DNA of 64,000 nt from JADLGL01 sp963667605 (GCA_963667605.2 CAXXUZ010000003.1:682001-746000), one strand, 5' to 3'. Positions 55,901 through 64,000 are shown, counted from the stretch's first letter. Notes: generated by a model not told the origin, from the sequence alone. Made by a program: numbers and translations.

Positions 55901-56264
55901 GCATCTGCCCCTCGCCCCATTCGAGGAGATCGGCGAGATTGATGTCGCATTCGCCTTTCTCGGCGCGGCGCTTGCCGAGCGTCAGCAGGCGGCAGAGCCG
56001 GCCATAGGCGGCGCGATCGGTCGGCCAGGCGATAATTTCCGGGTTACCGTCGTTGAACACGAGCCGGCAGCCGACGCGGTAGGCAAGACCGATCTCCTTG
56101 GCGATGAGATGGCCACGGACCACTCCGGCAAAGGAATTACGGTCGGCAATTGCGATCCCGACAAGGCCGAGTTCTCTCGCTCGCCGCACCAGTTCCTCCG
56201 GATGCGATCCGCCGCGCAGGAAGGAGAAATTACTGGTGACTGCGAGTTCAGCAAAGGCAGTCAT
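52902..56264 (-). CDS. dnaE2: Error-prone DNA polymerase DnaE2 (ImuC)
   Basis: A 1,120-residue C-family polymerase that performs damage-induced mutagenic synthesis with ImuA and ImuB. It has an N-terminal PHP domain (ELAVTSNFSFLRGGSHPEEL), catalytic-domain motifs GRGSAANSAVCF (about 336-347) and PDIDVDFEHER (about 374-384), FQEQAMKIAIVAAGF, and a C-terminal OB fold (VAGLVLVRQRPGTASGVIFMTLEDETG split across about 990-1020). I chose ATG at 56264, behind GGTGGGAATC; earlier in-frame starts reach 56279. It is last of three SOS genes. Confidence 0.97.
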   Translation of the reverse strand: MTAFAELAVTSNFSFLRGGSHPEELVRRARELGLVGIAIADRNSFAGVVRGHLIAKEIGLAYRVGCRLVFNDGNPEIIAWPTDRAAYGRLCRLLTLGKRRAEKGECDINLADLLEWGEGQMLGVLPSIRLDTVLSATLGSLAEAFPGSVRLMAAMRYGSGDRRRLARLKALAIRFGTPLVATNDVTFHHPDRRSLQDVLTAIREHVTLIEAGYRLAANAERHLKTADEMVRLFSDTPEAVVESHAVFEQLVFSLDELSYQYPDEPTGAGPTPQMALEKLTEEGARIRYLNGVPAKIQAHIDHELKLIAQLEYAPYFLTVYDIVRFARSKGILCQGRGSAANSAVCFCLGITEVDPDRIDLLFERFISPERNEPPDIDVDFEHERREEVIQYIYEKYGRDRAGIAATVISYRSRSAIREVGKVFGLSEDTIGALSGSIWGWSSDGIKPEEAERIGLDPEARNVRQTLALTQELIGFPRHLSQHVGGFVITRDRLDEVTPVANAAMEDRTTVEWDKDDLDALGMLKIDVLALGMLSCIRKAFEFLERDYGERLTLATIPAEEPSVYQMVQRADTIGVFQIESRAQMTMLPRLKPANYYDLVIEVAIVRPGPIQGDMVHPYLRRRQGLEKVHYPSPLPEHGPADELERVLGKTLGVPLFQEQAMKIAIVAAGFEPGEADRLRRAMATFRRMGTIGSFRTKMIEGMTSRGYDHDFAERCFKQIEGFGEYGFPESHAASFALLVYASAWLKCHYPDVFCAALLNAQPMGFYAPAQIVRDAREHGVEVLPVDVNLSSWDSNLEADAERPSRLHKTHRSMRDDIRSAHAVRLGLRQIKGFAEKDGEHLVEMRGRGYDSVRDLWLRSGLTRAAIERLADADAFRSLGLDRRDALWAARALDAGTGRERLPLFDRPELAGARDQEPDFGLPPMPLGEHVVNDYRFLSLSLKAHPVQFLRQKIAAMGVSGSNRLPEIASGRRVKVAGLVLVRQRPGTASGVIFMTLEDETGIANIVVWSKTFEKFRPVVLGGRFIIVTGKIQNESGVIHVVADRMEDRTAMLAMLTEDGTDLESLARADEVRRPGRDQRGAKLSPRGAAFRHPRHEPIPADMASLIEETRLVLPKGRNFH

Positions 56265-56300
56265 GATTCCCACCATCACCGCCGTCGTTCGGCGGAAAAC

Positions 56301-57869
56301 TCACCCGAACATCCCGTGCAGGAACCAACGAGGAGCTGCTGCCTCGCGCTCGTAAAGGCCTTCGCGATAAAGCCAGAAGCGATGACCGGTCCGATCTTCG
56401 ACCCGGTAATAATCGCGAGTAAGTCCATCTTCGCGCCACCATTCGGCAGCGATCCGTTCCGGTCCTTCGGCCCGCACAACTTCGTAAAGCGCCCGCCGCC
56501 AACGGAAACGTAGCGGCGGCCCTTCCGGGATTTCAGCGATGGTCTCGACCGGCTCGGCCCGAGCGAATAGGCGGAGCGGCCGGTCTAGCGGTTCGTCCAA
56601 GATCGGCTCCGACCAGGCCAGCGCCGCCGATCCATGCACGGCCGAAATAGCGGCCACCGACCGCTCCGGCAAATGGCTTTCCCGCGGCGAGAGCCGGACG
56701 ATCCGATCGAGCCCCAACCTGACGCCAATCCGGTCGATCAGCCGGGCAAGATCGGAATTGCCATCGGCTTCACCGGCAAGATCGATCTGCGCCGGCGTGT
56801 CGTCATCTGCGGCAAGCACCGACAAACGCATCATCTCGAAGCCATAGCCGGCATCGAAATCCTCGCCGAGCATCTCAAATTTCTCGGCAAAGAGCTCGCC
56901 GATCAGGCGGGGTGTGCGAAGCGGTCGGCCAGTGCCGATCGTCGTCCGGCTGACAACGCCGTCGATCCGGTAGAGCGCAAGCTCAAAGCTGCGACCGCCG
57001 GCACCGCGCTCCTCCAATCGCTGCGCCAAAGTACCGGCAAGCGATAAGACCGCTGCGGCGATATCGTCGACAAGACTAATCGGCTCGGCAAAGCATCGCT
57101 CGGCCATGAGTTCCGGCATTGGCCGGCGTGGCGAGACTGCCTCCTCCTCGAAGCCGAGCGCCTGGTCGAGCCGCTGGATCAGGCCGGCGCCGAAGCGTGC
57201 CGCCAGCGGCGCCCGCGGCTCACCGATGATCTGGCCGATCCGCTTCAGCCCGACCCGCTCCAGCATCGCCACCGTTTCGGCAGGAAGCCGAAGCGCCTGC
57301 ATCGGCAACGGCTTCAGCATCTCGGCCGCGCATCCCGGTTCGACCACCGCTTGCTCGATAAACCGTGCCGCGGCCGAAGCGGCCCCCGGCGTATCGGCGA
57401 TCGCTGCACAGGCAGCGAATCCCTGCGGTTCGAGCCGGGCGAGGAGATCGACGACCAGCGCTGCCTCGCCGCCGAACAGATGGGCGCAACCAGTAATGTC
57501 GAGCATCAGCCCGTCGGCGCCGTCGGTCGCGACTAGCGGCGTATATCGATCGGCCCAATCGGCGATCTCGTCGAGGAGAAGTGCATTAGCGGCCGGATCG
57601 GCTTCAACCGCTTCCAAGGGTGGATAGATTGCCCGTGCTTCCGCCAATGCCTGACCACGAATGAGGCCAAGCCGGAAGGCAGCCGCATTGAGCGCCGTAA
57701 GCCGCATCGCGCTCTTGATCTTGGCGACGACCGCTAGCGGCTGTTCAGCTAGCTTTCCTGAACGCCAATTCCGCCCCAAGGAGAGCCGCGCGATCCGGTC
57801 GGTCGACAGAAACGGCAGGACGAGCGACAGGATCCGTCGCGGCGGATTGGACAAAGCAAGTTCGGGCAT
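56301..57869 (-). CDS. imuB: ImuB, catalytically inactive Y-family polymerase-like protein
   Basis: A 522-residue Y-family-like protein that bridges DnaE2 and the sliding clamp. The start RRILSLVLPFLSTDRIARL is typical, and DGLMLDITGCAHLFGGE and LERVGLKRIGQI follow. Y-family catalytic acidic residues are absent, as in ImuB generally. I chose ATG at 57869, a few residues ahead of RRILSLVLP; the frame extends to 57959 but that part is unlike the family. Its first 125 bases overlap the end of imuA in another frame. A further 36 bases separate it from dnaE2. Confidence 0.93.
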   Translation of the reverse strand: MPELALSNPPRRILSLVLPFLSTDRIARLSLGRNWRSGKLAEQPLAVVAKIKSAMRLTALNAAAFRLGLIRGQALAEARAIYPPLEAVEADPAANALLLDEIADWADRYTPLVATDGADGLMLDITGCAHLFGGEAALVVDLLARLEPQGFAACAAIADTPGAASAAARFIEQAVVEPGCAAEMLKPLPMQALRLPAETVAMLERVGLKRIGQIIGEPRAPLAARFGAGLIQRLDQALGFEEEAVSPRRPMPELMAERCFAEPISLVDDIAAAVLSLAGTLAQRLEERGAGGRSFELALYRIDGVVSRTTIGTGRPLRTPRLIGELFAEKFEMLGEDFDAGYGFEMMRLSVLAADDDTPAQIDLAGEADGNSDLARLIDRIGVRLGLDRIVRLSPRESHLPERSVAAISAVHGSAALAWSEPILDEPLDRPLRLFARAEPVETIAEIPEGPPLRFRWRRALYEVVRAEGPERIAAEWWREDGLTRDYYRVEDRTGHRFWLYREGLYEREAAAPRWFLHGMFG

Positions 57870-58629
57870 GATCCCACTCCAAATCGAAACGCCCGGTCGG
57901 ACCGAGGCGGCTTTTTTCCAACACCGCCCGCCAAGCCGGACGACCGATACCGTCGACAAATCCGTCCATCGCCGCCGCCGGCTGCGGCGCGATCCTCCAG
58001 CGGGTCGTCATCGCACCGGGTTCGGCCTCACCCGCCTGACGGAGGAGGAGCCCCATCACGCCATGCGTAGCGGCGCGAAGCGCGAGCCGCCGGCTGGCAG
58101 TAAGGTCGAGCATGCGGGGCGATTGACGAATGACTGCAAGCACCGCCGCAAGACCAGGACAGCGGAGACCTTCTTCAAGCGTCCACAAAGCGTCTTCCGG
58201 CCGACGAGCCCGGATCAGGATCAGCTGGCCGGGACCGAGGCCGAAACGAGCGAACCCGCTACCGAAAGGAAGCCCGGCTTCAGTGAGCGCCATATCCTCT
58301 TCGATCCAAAGGATTGGCTTGCTTTGAAAGCGTGCGAGCCGAGTCAGCAGCGCTGCAGCAAAACCGGTCAGCGCCCCGCTGTCGCGGGTCTCATCGCAGC
58401 GGATCTCATGCAGCGCCCCAATCGGCAGACCGCCGCTGAGCTGGTGGTCAAGCGGCTCAACCCCGAAGGCAATCCGCTTCGGCCGCTCTCGCCCGACAAA
58501 TTGCTCTCGGCTCTTTTTACGGTCGACGCCAACTGCGAAAGCCTCCGGTCCACCTTCGACAAATCCGGCCGGCCGGCCTTCGATGGCAGCGATTTCGCGC
58601 CGAAGCGCGCTGATTTGCGCCTGTTCCAT
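57745..58629 (-). CDS. imuA: ImuA, RecA-like SOS mutagenesis protein
   Basis: A 294-residue protein of the ImuA/SulA-like group, related to the RecA core but lacking a Walker A motif. It shows LDHQLSGGLPIGALHEI, DSGALTGFAAALLTRLA, ILWIEEDMAL, LGPGQLILIRARRPEDALW and EEGLRCPGLAAVLAV. It works with ImuB and DnaE2 in translesion synthesis. A LexA box lies 30 bases upstream, so it is the promoter-proximal gene of the cassette. Its 3' end runs 125 bases into imuB, an unusually long overlap. Confidence 0.92.
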   Translation of the reverse strand: MEQAQISALRREIAAIEGRPAGFVEGGPEAFAVGVDRKKSREQFVGRERPKRIAFGVEPLDHQLSGGLPIGALHEIRCDETRDSGALTGFAAALLTRLARFQSKPILWIEEDMALTEAGLPFGSGFARFGLGPGQLILIRARRPEDALWTLEEGLRCPGLAAVLAVIRQSPRMLDLTASRRLALRAATHGVMGLLLRQAGEAEPGAMTTRWRIAPQPAAAMDGFVDGIGRPAWRAVLEKSRLGPTGRFDLEWDHARTCFVQSAATDPVARPAVSVDRPDRAALLGAELAFRKAS

Positions 58630-58658
58630 GAGCTTGCCGAAGGATGACGTCGCCTAGT

Positions 58659-58673
58659 GTTCCTATTTTGTTC
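58659..58673 (-). promoter_or_regulatory. LexA box of the imuA-imuB-dnaE2 operon
   Basis: The plus strand reads GTTC, seven bases, GTTC exactly (58659-58662 and 58670-58673), the direct-repeat LexA operator of alphaproteobacteria. It lies 30 bases before the imuA start, in the place expected for SOS repression. No second copy was seen near it. Confidence 0.88.
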
Positions 58674-58820
58674 TCCTATGGATTCCAGAGGCGGGAGAAG
58701 GAGTCAAGATGTCTTGATTGCAATAGGCGAAGTCGCCGACACTCAGCCTCAGCTTCGAGGGGACCTCCCCGCCATCGCGAGAACGAACGGACAAAATCTC
58801 TAGGGTCGGAGAGGCCGCTT

Positions 58821-60233
58821 ATGACGATGCAGCCCGACAGCTCTCAGGCCGTTATATCGCCGGGCGACCAGCAGCGCCGAAGCCGTGCCATCTTTTCCTG
58901 GTATCTGTTCGATTGGGCGGCGCAGCCGGTCTCGACCCTGATAACCACCTTCGTTTTCGCGCCGTTCTTTGTTGATTACATCGCTTCCGACCCTGACACG
59001 GGCACTGCCCATTGGGGCTGGGCGCTTGCCGCCGCCGGGATTATCGTCGCTCTACTGTCACCGGTTCTCGGCGCTATCGCTGACGCCGCCGGTAGGCGGA
59101 AGCCTTGGATCGCGATCTTCTCGATCCCGCTCATCACCGGCGCCTTCATGCTTTGGTTCGGCGAGCCCGGCGCCTCTTATGCCGTTTGGGTTACCTTGAT
59201 CGGCGTCTTCCTGGCAACGATCGGAGCTGAGTTCGCTACCGTTTTCACCAATGCGATGATGCCGAGCCTGGTGACGCCAAGCCATATGGGCCGGCTTTCC
59301 GGATCGGGATGGGCAATCGGTTATTTCGGCGGCGTGGTCAGCCTCATCATCCTGCTCGGCCTCCTGGTCGGCGATCCCGACGACGGCAAGACCTTCTTCG
59401 GCCTGTCGCCGCTCTTCAGCCTCGACCCGGCAAGCTACGAAGGCGTCCGCGCCGCCGGGCCGCTGACCATTATCTGGTATCTCGTTTTCGTCCCGCCGCT
59501 GTTCTTGTTCACTCCCGACAGGCCGCAGCTGATGCCAACGCGTTCAGCAATCCGGATCGGCCTTCGCAACCTCGCCGAAACGTTTCGGCATATCCGCCGC
59601 TATCGCAATGTCGTCCGCTATCTGATAGCCCGGATGATCTACGCCGACGGCCTGGTAGGCCTGTTCGCCTTTGGCGGCGTCTATGCCACCTCGACCTTCA
59701 GCTGGGGTACGACCGAGTTTTTGTTGTTCGGCATGCTGGTGGTCATCGCCGCGGTGCCGGGAGCCTTTCTCGGCGGTCGAATCGACGACCGAATCGGGTC
59801 GAAACCAGTGATCGTTGGTTCGCTGATCATATTGATTATCGCCTCGATCACTGCCTTGTCGATCACCTCCGATCGGATCTTGTTCTTTATCCCGGTCGAT
59901 CCCCCTGCCGCCGGCGACGGCATGTTTGCCTCGATCGGTGAGCGGCTATATTTGCTGCTCGGCGCGATCATCGGCCTCGTCTCCGGCCCGCTGCAGGCGG
60001 CGAGCCGAACCCTGATCATCAAACTATCGCCCAAGGATCAGATCACCCAATTCTTCGGCATGTTCGCTTTGTCGGGAAAACTCACCACCTTCGCAGCAGC
60101 CGCATCGGTGGCGGCAATCACCTCAATCACCGACAGCCAGCGGCTCGGCATCTCGACGCTGATTGTGTTCTTTGTTGTCGGCGGCGTGCTGCTGCTCAGA
60201 GTCGATCCAACACCGCGGAACCAATCCGACTAG
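58821..60233 (+). CDS. UMF1-type MFS transporter (Atg22-like)
   Basis: A 470-residue membrane protein with about twelve segments. SWYLFDWAAQPVSTLITTFVF at the start is the marker of the UMF1/Atg22 branch of the major facilitator superfamily, followed by GAIADAAGRRKPW as the loop 2-3 motif, SGSGWAIGYFGGVVSL and ATSTFSWGTTEFLLFG. The ATG at 58821 has GGAGAGG upstream. Atg22 in yeast exports amino acids from the vacuole; bacterial substrates are unknown. The next gene is convergent, 22 bases away. Confidence 0.9.
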   Translation: MTMQPDSSQAVISPGDQQRRSRAIFSWYLFDWAAQPVSTLITTFVFAPFFVDYIASDPDTGTAHWGWALAAAGIIVALLSPVLGAIADAAGRRKPWIAIFSIPLITGAFMLWFGEPGASYAVWVTLIGVFLATIGAEFATVFTNAMMPSLVTPSHMGRLSGSGWAIGYFGGVVSLIILLGLLVGDPDDGKTFFGLSPLFSLDPASYEGVRAAGPLTIIWYLVFVPPLFLFTPDRPQLMPTRSAIRIGLRNLAETFRHIRRYRNVVRYLIARMIYADGLVGLFAFGGVYATSTFSWGTTEFLLFGMLVVIAAVPGAFLGGRIDDRIGSKPVIVGSLIILIIASITALSITSDRILFFIPVDPPAAGDGMFASIGERLYLLLGAIIGLVSGPLQAASRTLIIKLSPKDQITQFFGMFALSGKLTTFAAAASVAAITSITDSQRLGISTLIVFFVVGGVLLLRVDPTPRNQSD

Positions 60234-60255
60234 CCAAAGCTGGCGTCGACCGGAA

Positions 60256-61053
60256 TTAGAGCGGCAAAGCCGGTCGCGGAGCCGGCAGCAGCCCGCTTTT
60301 CAGCGGATCGAAGCTCTCGAAGATCAGCCCATCGGCCCGACCGCGCACACGATCAAGGTCTTGAGCTGAACGAACCGTCCACGCCAGGAGTGGTCCGCCT
60401 AGACGCCGCCAAAGCCGCGATGCCGGCAATCCCAAACAGCCGACATGGTGGGCGACGAAGTGCGGCCGGCTGATCCGCAGCATCAGCAAATGCCGATGAA
60501 TGATCCGATGCAATGACGGCAGATCGTGGCCGCGATAGGCGCCGGCAATCTGACCCCGGGTCAGCGTCGGTGCGTTCTCGCGGAACCATTGCATCGAACG
60601 TGGCGAGAAGGATTGCACCGCGGCCTGACCGGAGAAATGCTTGATCGCATCCTGAACCGCCGCTTCCAACGGACCCGGTCGGCCAATCGACTTAAGCTCG
60701 ATCAGCACCGGCACCCGGCCATCGATGAATTCAAGCGCTTCCGGCAGGGATGGAGGCCGCTCCTCGGTGCCCGCGATTCGAAGCGTCTTGATCTCGTGAA
60801 GCGTCGTCGCCGCCACCGCGCGATCGAATCCGGTGAGCCGACCGAGATACTCGTCATGATAGACGACCGCCTGTCCGTCCTCGGTCAGGCGCAGATCGAA
60901 TTCGATCGGCAGCAGATGTCGGATTGCTGCGTCAAATGCCGCGAGCGAATTTTCCGGAATGCCCGCGGCAAGATTATGCAGGCCGCGATGCGCGATCGGA
61001 CGGTCGATCAGCCAATCCCTGTGACGCCGCATTCTATGTGATCCCCAGCCCAT
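60256..61053 (-). CDS. ugpQ: Glycerophosphodiester phosphodiesterase
   Basis: A 265-residue TIM-barrel enzyme that splits deacylated phospholipid head-group diesters to glycerol-3-phosphate and an alcohol. It has the catalytic set IAHRGLH, PENSLAAF and EFDLRLTEDGQAVVYHDEYLGRLTG split over about residues 23-80, and LIELKS. No signal peptide is seen, so it is cytoplasmic as in UgpQ. ATG at 61032 is an alternative start. The symbol is by family only. Confidence 0.9.
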   Translation of the reverse strand: MGWGSHRMRRHRDWLIDRPIAHRGLHNLAAGIPENSLAAFDAAIRHLLPIEFDLRLTEDGQAVVYHDEYLGRLTGFDRAVAATTLHEIKTLRIAGTEERPPSLPEALEFIDGRVPVLIELKSIGRPGPLEAAVQDAIKHFSGQAAVQSFSPRSMQWFRENAPTLTRGQIAGAYRGHDLPSLHRIIHRHLLMLRISRPHFVAHHVGCLGLPASRLWRRLGGPLLAWTVRSAQDLDRVRGRADGLIFESFDPLKSGLLPAPRPALPL

Positions 61054-61135
61054 GCCGGCACCCTATCCTGCCAGCTGCGGCCGGATCCAGTACATCGAAA
61101 AATATGTCAACGGCGCGGATTTGGTGATCATGCCG

Positions 61136-62752
61136 TCAATGCCGGAAATGCCGCATGCCGGTCAGCACCATCGCTAGATCCCGCCCATCGGCCGCGGCGA
61201 TGATGTCGTTATCCCGCATCGAGCCACCCGGCTGGATCACCGCGCTCGCCCCGGCATCGGCGGCAACCAGCATTGCATCGGCGAATGGGAAAAAAGCATC
61301 GGACGCGACCACGCAGTCTTTCGCCAAACTATCCTCAAGCCCCTCCGCCTTACCGGCCTCCTCGGCCTTTCGTGCGGCGATGAAGGCGGAATCGAGCCGG
61401 CTCATCTGGCCGGCGCCAATGCCGACCGTGGCGCTGTTTTTGGCCAGCACAATCGCATTCGACTTCACGTGCTTGGCGACGCGACAGGCGAACAGCAAAT
61501 CGGCAAGCTCGGCCTCACTCGGTGCCCGCTTGCTCACGATTTTCAGTTCGGATACTGTGATTCGGCCAGCATCGCGGTTCTGCACCAACAGGCCGCCGGC
61601 CACCGAACGAACGACAATTCCCGGCGCCAGCGGATCGGGCAGGTCGCCCGCGACCAAAAGCCGAGGATTGCGCTTTGCCGCGATGATCGCTTTGGCCTCG
61701 TCGCTGACATCGGGCGCGATGATCACTTCGGTGAAGATCTTGACGATATCAGTAGCGACCTCGGCGTCGAGCGGCCGATTTACCGCGACGATGCCGCCGA
61801 ACGCGGACACCGGATCACAGCGGAGCGCCTTGGCATAGGCTTCGCCGAGGCTGCTGCCGAGACCGACACCACAGGGATTGGCGTGCTTGATGATCGCCAC
61901 CGCCGCGGTCTCGGCCGGGTCGAATTCCGCAACCAATTCATAGGCGGCATCGACATCGCTGATATTGTTGTAGGAAAGCTCCTTGCCTTGAATCTGGTTC
62001 GCGGTCGCTACTCCCGGTCTGGACTCGCCGCCGGCAAAGAAGGCCGCACGCTGATGCGGGTTTTCTCCATAACGGAGCGTTTCCCGAAGCTCGCCGGCAA
62101 AGGACCGCCATCGAGGCGCCTCCTCGCCCACGATCCGACCGAACCAAGCTGAGATCGCCGCGTCATAGGCAGCGGTCCGGGCGAAAGCCTTCGCCGCGAA
62201 CCGGCGACGAAGCGCCAAAGGAACCGCGCCATCGCCTTCATCGATCGCCGCCGCCAGCTCGGCATAGTCAGCGGGATCAACGACGACGGTGACGTAAGCA
62301 TGGTTCTTGGCGGCAGCGCGGATCAGCGCCGGGCCGCCAATGTCGATATTCTCGATAATCTCCGCATCGGACGCGCCGTTTCGTGTAGCCTCCTCGAATG
62401 GATAGAGATTGACCACGACCAGATCGATCTGTCCGATCTCCCGCGCCGCCAGCGCAGCGACGTGTTCTGGATCATCGCGAATGGCGAGTATTCCGCCATG
62501 AACGGCGGGATGCAGCGTTTTGACTCGCCCATCCAGCATTTCGGGAAATCCGGTGAGCGAGGCCACTTCAATTGCCTCAATGCCGGCTTCGACCATGGCC
62601 CCTCGGCTGCCGCCGGTCGACACGATCTCGACCCCCTTGGCGGCAAGTGCTCTGCCTAGAGTCACCAGATCGGTTTTGTCGGAAACCGAAATCAGCGCCC
62701 GTCTCACCGGGACCAATTCGCGAATGGGAAATGTCTTGGTGAGCGTGACCAT
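61136..62752 (-). CDS. purH: Bifunctional AICAR formyltransferase/IMP cyclohydrolase
   Basis: A 538-residue enzyme for the last two steps of IMP synthesis. The N-terminal MGS-like cyclohydrolase domain has ALISVSDKTDLV, STGGSRGAM, GFPEMLDGRVKTLHPAVHGG and NIDIGGPALIRAAAKN. The C-terminal transformylase has LRYGENPHQRAAFF, IIKHANPCGVG, FGGIVAVN and a final FFPFADAMLVAADAG to PGGSMRDNDII. It is full length and follows the heparinase-like gene on the same strand. Confidence 0.98.
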   Translation of the reverse strand: MVTLTKTFPIRELVPVRRALISVSDKTDLVTLGRALAAKGVEIVSTGGSRGAMVEAGIEAIEVASLTGFPEMLDGRVKTLHPAVHGGILAIRDDPEHVAALAAREIGQIDLVVVNLYPFEEATRNGASDAEIIENIDIGGPALIRAAAKNHAYVTVVVDPADYAELAAAIDEGDGAVPLALRRRFAAKAFARTAAYDAAISAWFGRIVGEEAPRWRSFAGELRETLRYGENPHQRAAFFAGGESRPGVATANQIQGKELSYNNISDVDAAYELVAEFDPAETAAVAIIKHANPCGVGLGSSLGEAYAKALRCDPVSAFGGIVAVNRPLDAEVATDIVKIFTEVIIAPDVSDEAKAIIAAKRNPRLLVAGDLPDPLAPGIVVRSVAGGLLVQNRDAGRITVSELKIVSKRAPSEAELADLLFACRVAKHVKSNAIVLAKNSATVGIGAGQMSRLDSAFIAARKAEEAGKAEGLEDSLAKDCVVASDAFFPFADAMLVAADAGASAVIQPGGSMRDNDIIAAADGRDLAMVLTGMRHFRH

Positions 62753-62829
62753 GAAATGTCTGAAACCAAGCGACGCGAAGCCGGGCCGATAACATGATTC
62801 CCCCGACGGTCAAATCGGGGTTGTTTCGC

Positions 62830-64000
62830 CTATCCGCCGGCCCGTTTCGCCAGACCGACGCGCTGCAACCACCAGGCTGCATGGTCGCGGCCTTGCGGTC
62901 GGCCATAAATGACCAATTGCGTTGCCCGGAGATTTCCGTAGGTCTCCGAAAAGAAGATGCTCTCCTCCAACACAATTTCATGATCGGCGGCGAATTGCCA
63001 AATCTCGCCATCCGGCAACGACAATCGCGCCTGTCCCGATTTGGCCAGCTCGGCGTCGACATTGGGGTGGAGATGAAACCGAATCGCGAAGCCGTCCTTG
63101 CCGCCACGACTGAGCCGGCCACCCGGAGCCGGCAGAAATCGATCAACGCCGTCAAGCCGATGACCTGATTTGGAGAGTTTGACTCGTCGCTCGTGAATTA
63201 GCCCGAACCGATCCGCATAACCGCTATGGCTGGCGAAGACGATGTGGGCGCCGTCTTCATCCTCTGTTCGTTCGACCGAAGTCGAATCGGGACCCTCGAC
63301 GATCACTTCGCCGAGCCGCCGCGCCATTGCCGATCCGATCAAGAAACGGCAGGAGGAAGTGTCATTCACCGTTGCTGTGCTTTGAGCGGCGGTGGTGCGG
63401 GACAGGCGCCGTAAGCGAGAGCCGACTTCTCCGCCGGTGCCGCAATTGACTATGATGCGATGGCGGCCGCTACTGAGTTCGATGGAAAGCCAGCCGGCAA
63501 TGGCTTCACCGCTCAGCGCAATCGGCGGCGGCCGGCCAACATCGACGAGCGCCACGGTGTCACCCGCCGCCAGTCTTTGATAGCCGCTATGCGGCGCACT
63601 GCTGGGCGGCGCTCCTCTGGCATCATCATAAGCGAGCACCGTTGCGATCAGATCGACCGCGGTGTCGGAGGTACCGTTGAACCGGGCGAAGGCGCCATCT
63701 CGATGGCGAAAGAATCGGACCATCGGCATCATCCGGTCGATCGCGCCGATCATGCCGGCCAGCGGCTGAATCCCCCGTGCTGAGTAAGCTTGCCGGAGTG
63801 GCAGAAGATCGGCCAGCACTTCCAATATCGCCGCCGGACTGCGGCTGACATGTCCTCCATCTGGCAGGATCTGCCGCTGCAACTCAAGCTCCAAACGCCG
63901 CCCCGCTTGGTGAAGAAAGCGATCCTGATCCGGCAGCGCGATAGCCGCCTCGGCGACGGCGATCATCATCGTCAGGCGCGGCAATCCCGGCGGCCCGTCC
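62830..64000 (-). CDS. Heparinase II/III-like protein (5' end outside window)
   Basis: The C-terminal 390 residues of a heparinase II/III family protein, open to the right edge of the window. The visible part holds the end of the alpha-helical toroid (LPDGGHVSRSPAAILEVLADLLPLRQ split over about 25 residues) and a beta-sandwich with IIVNCGTG, FASHSGYADRFGLIHERRVKL and FHLHPNVDA, a usual metal-site region. Uncharacterised members sit beside purH in many Hyphomicrobiales. The glycan substrate is unknown. A CCCCGA/TCGGGG stem lies between its stop and purH. Confidence 0.9.
   Translation of the reverse strand, partial: DGPPGLPRLTMMIAVAEAAIALPDQDRFLHQAGRRLELELQRQILPDGGHVSRSPAAILEVLADLLPLRQAYSARGIQPLAGMIGAIDRMMPMVRFFRHRDGAFARFNGTSDTAVDLIATVLAYDDARGAPPSSAPHSGYQRLAAGDTVALVDVGRPPPIALSGEAIAGWLSIELSSGRHRIIVNCGTGGEVGSRLRRLSRTTAAQSTATVNDTSSCRFLIGSAMARRLGEVIVEGPDSTSVERTEDEDGAHIVFASHSGYADRFGLIHERRVKLSKSGHRLDGVDRFLPAPGGRLSRGGKDGFAIRFHLHPNVDAELAKSGQARLSLPDGEIWQFAADHEIVLEESIFFSETYGNLRATQLVIYGRPQGRDHAAWWLQRVGLAKRAGG

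Noticed and set aside
57661..58647. Plus-strand open frame of 328 codons
   Set aside because: Antisense to imuB and imuA, which have recognisable family motifs and a LexA box.
62801..62820. Hairpin CCCCGA/TCGGGG as a terminator of the heparinase-like gene
   Set aside because: On the transcribed minus strand the stem is not followed by a run of T. The stem is short, so a terminator cannot be claimed.
1..64000. tRNA, rRNA, CRISPR arrays and insertion sequences
   Set aside because: I looked for tRNA-like arms, regularly spaced repeats, transposase-like proteins and terminal inverted repeats and saw none. Reading by eye may miss a degenerate element.

Overview
The window is high-GC alphaproteobacterial DNA with tightly packed operons and frequent 4-base start/stop overlaps. 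Several gene orders point to the Alphaproteobacteria, probably the Hyphomicrobiales (Rhizobiales): hemC-hemD-mitofilin-hemY divergent from tsaD-gpsA-EVE, an imuA-imuB-dnaE2 mutagenesis cassette with an alphaproteobacterial GTTC-N7-GTTC LexA box, and purH next to a heparinase II/III-like gene. This placement is inferred from gene content, not from a phylogeny.

Bases 1-33,350 are mostly a surface-polysaccharide locus. On the minus strand, reading from 17,932 to 1, there is a set of genes for an activated 2-keto-3-deoxy (ulosonic) acid: NeuB-like synthase, SDR, aldehyde dehydrogenase, CMP-sugar synthetase and transketolase. It is followed by a capsule-type transferase, the dTDP-L-rhamnose genes rmlCBDA, a possible sugar methyltransferase, a GT2 transferase, two tandem paralogous GT-B-like proteins, and a Wzt/KpsT-type ABC ATPase whose nucleotide-binding motifs are all degenerate. 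From 18,182 to 27,464 lie a GT4 transferase, a HAD phosphatase, a WecA/MraY-type lipid-carrier transferase, another GT4, an epimerase, a WbpM/CapD dehydratase, a displaced LptE-like lipoprotein and a sugar aminotransferase. An O-antigen ligase/polymerase-like protein and a GT39/ArnT-like protein close the locus (30,337-33,349).

Inside it, at 27,596-30,386, sits a small island that is not ordinary glycan biosynthesis. It holds an ATP-grasp-like/TPR gene interrupted by one in-frame TGA, a 60-residue ORF with a good ribosome-binding site, and a HExxH protein resembling the putative peptide-modifying (RiPP) HExxH family. It is the best candidate here for an undescribed system.

Bases 33,444-36,941 are a TPP riboswitch followed by thiBPQ thiamine uptake genes. 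Convergent to them, 36,938-39,949 is a decayed TIR-STAND(NB-ARC-like)-TPR gene with five frame changes and one nonsense codon, probably a dead anti-phage or signalling protein.

Bases 40,022-64,000 are mainly core genes: typA, a CBS-domain site-2 protease, argG, hemY, a mitofilin-like gene, hemD, hemC, tsaD, gpsA, an EVE-domain gene, a Vgb-like beta-propeller, dnaE2, imuB, imuA, a UMF1-type MFS transporter, a glycerophosphodiester phosphodiesterase, purH and a partial heparinase II/III-like gene. I saw no tRNA, rRNA, insertion sequence or CRISPR array. Intergenic gaps are under 300 bases, except 19,966-20,338, which contains only a doubtful small ORF.
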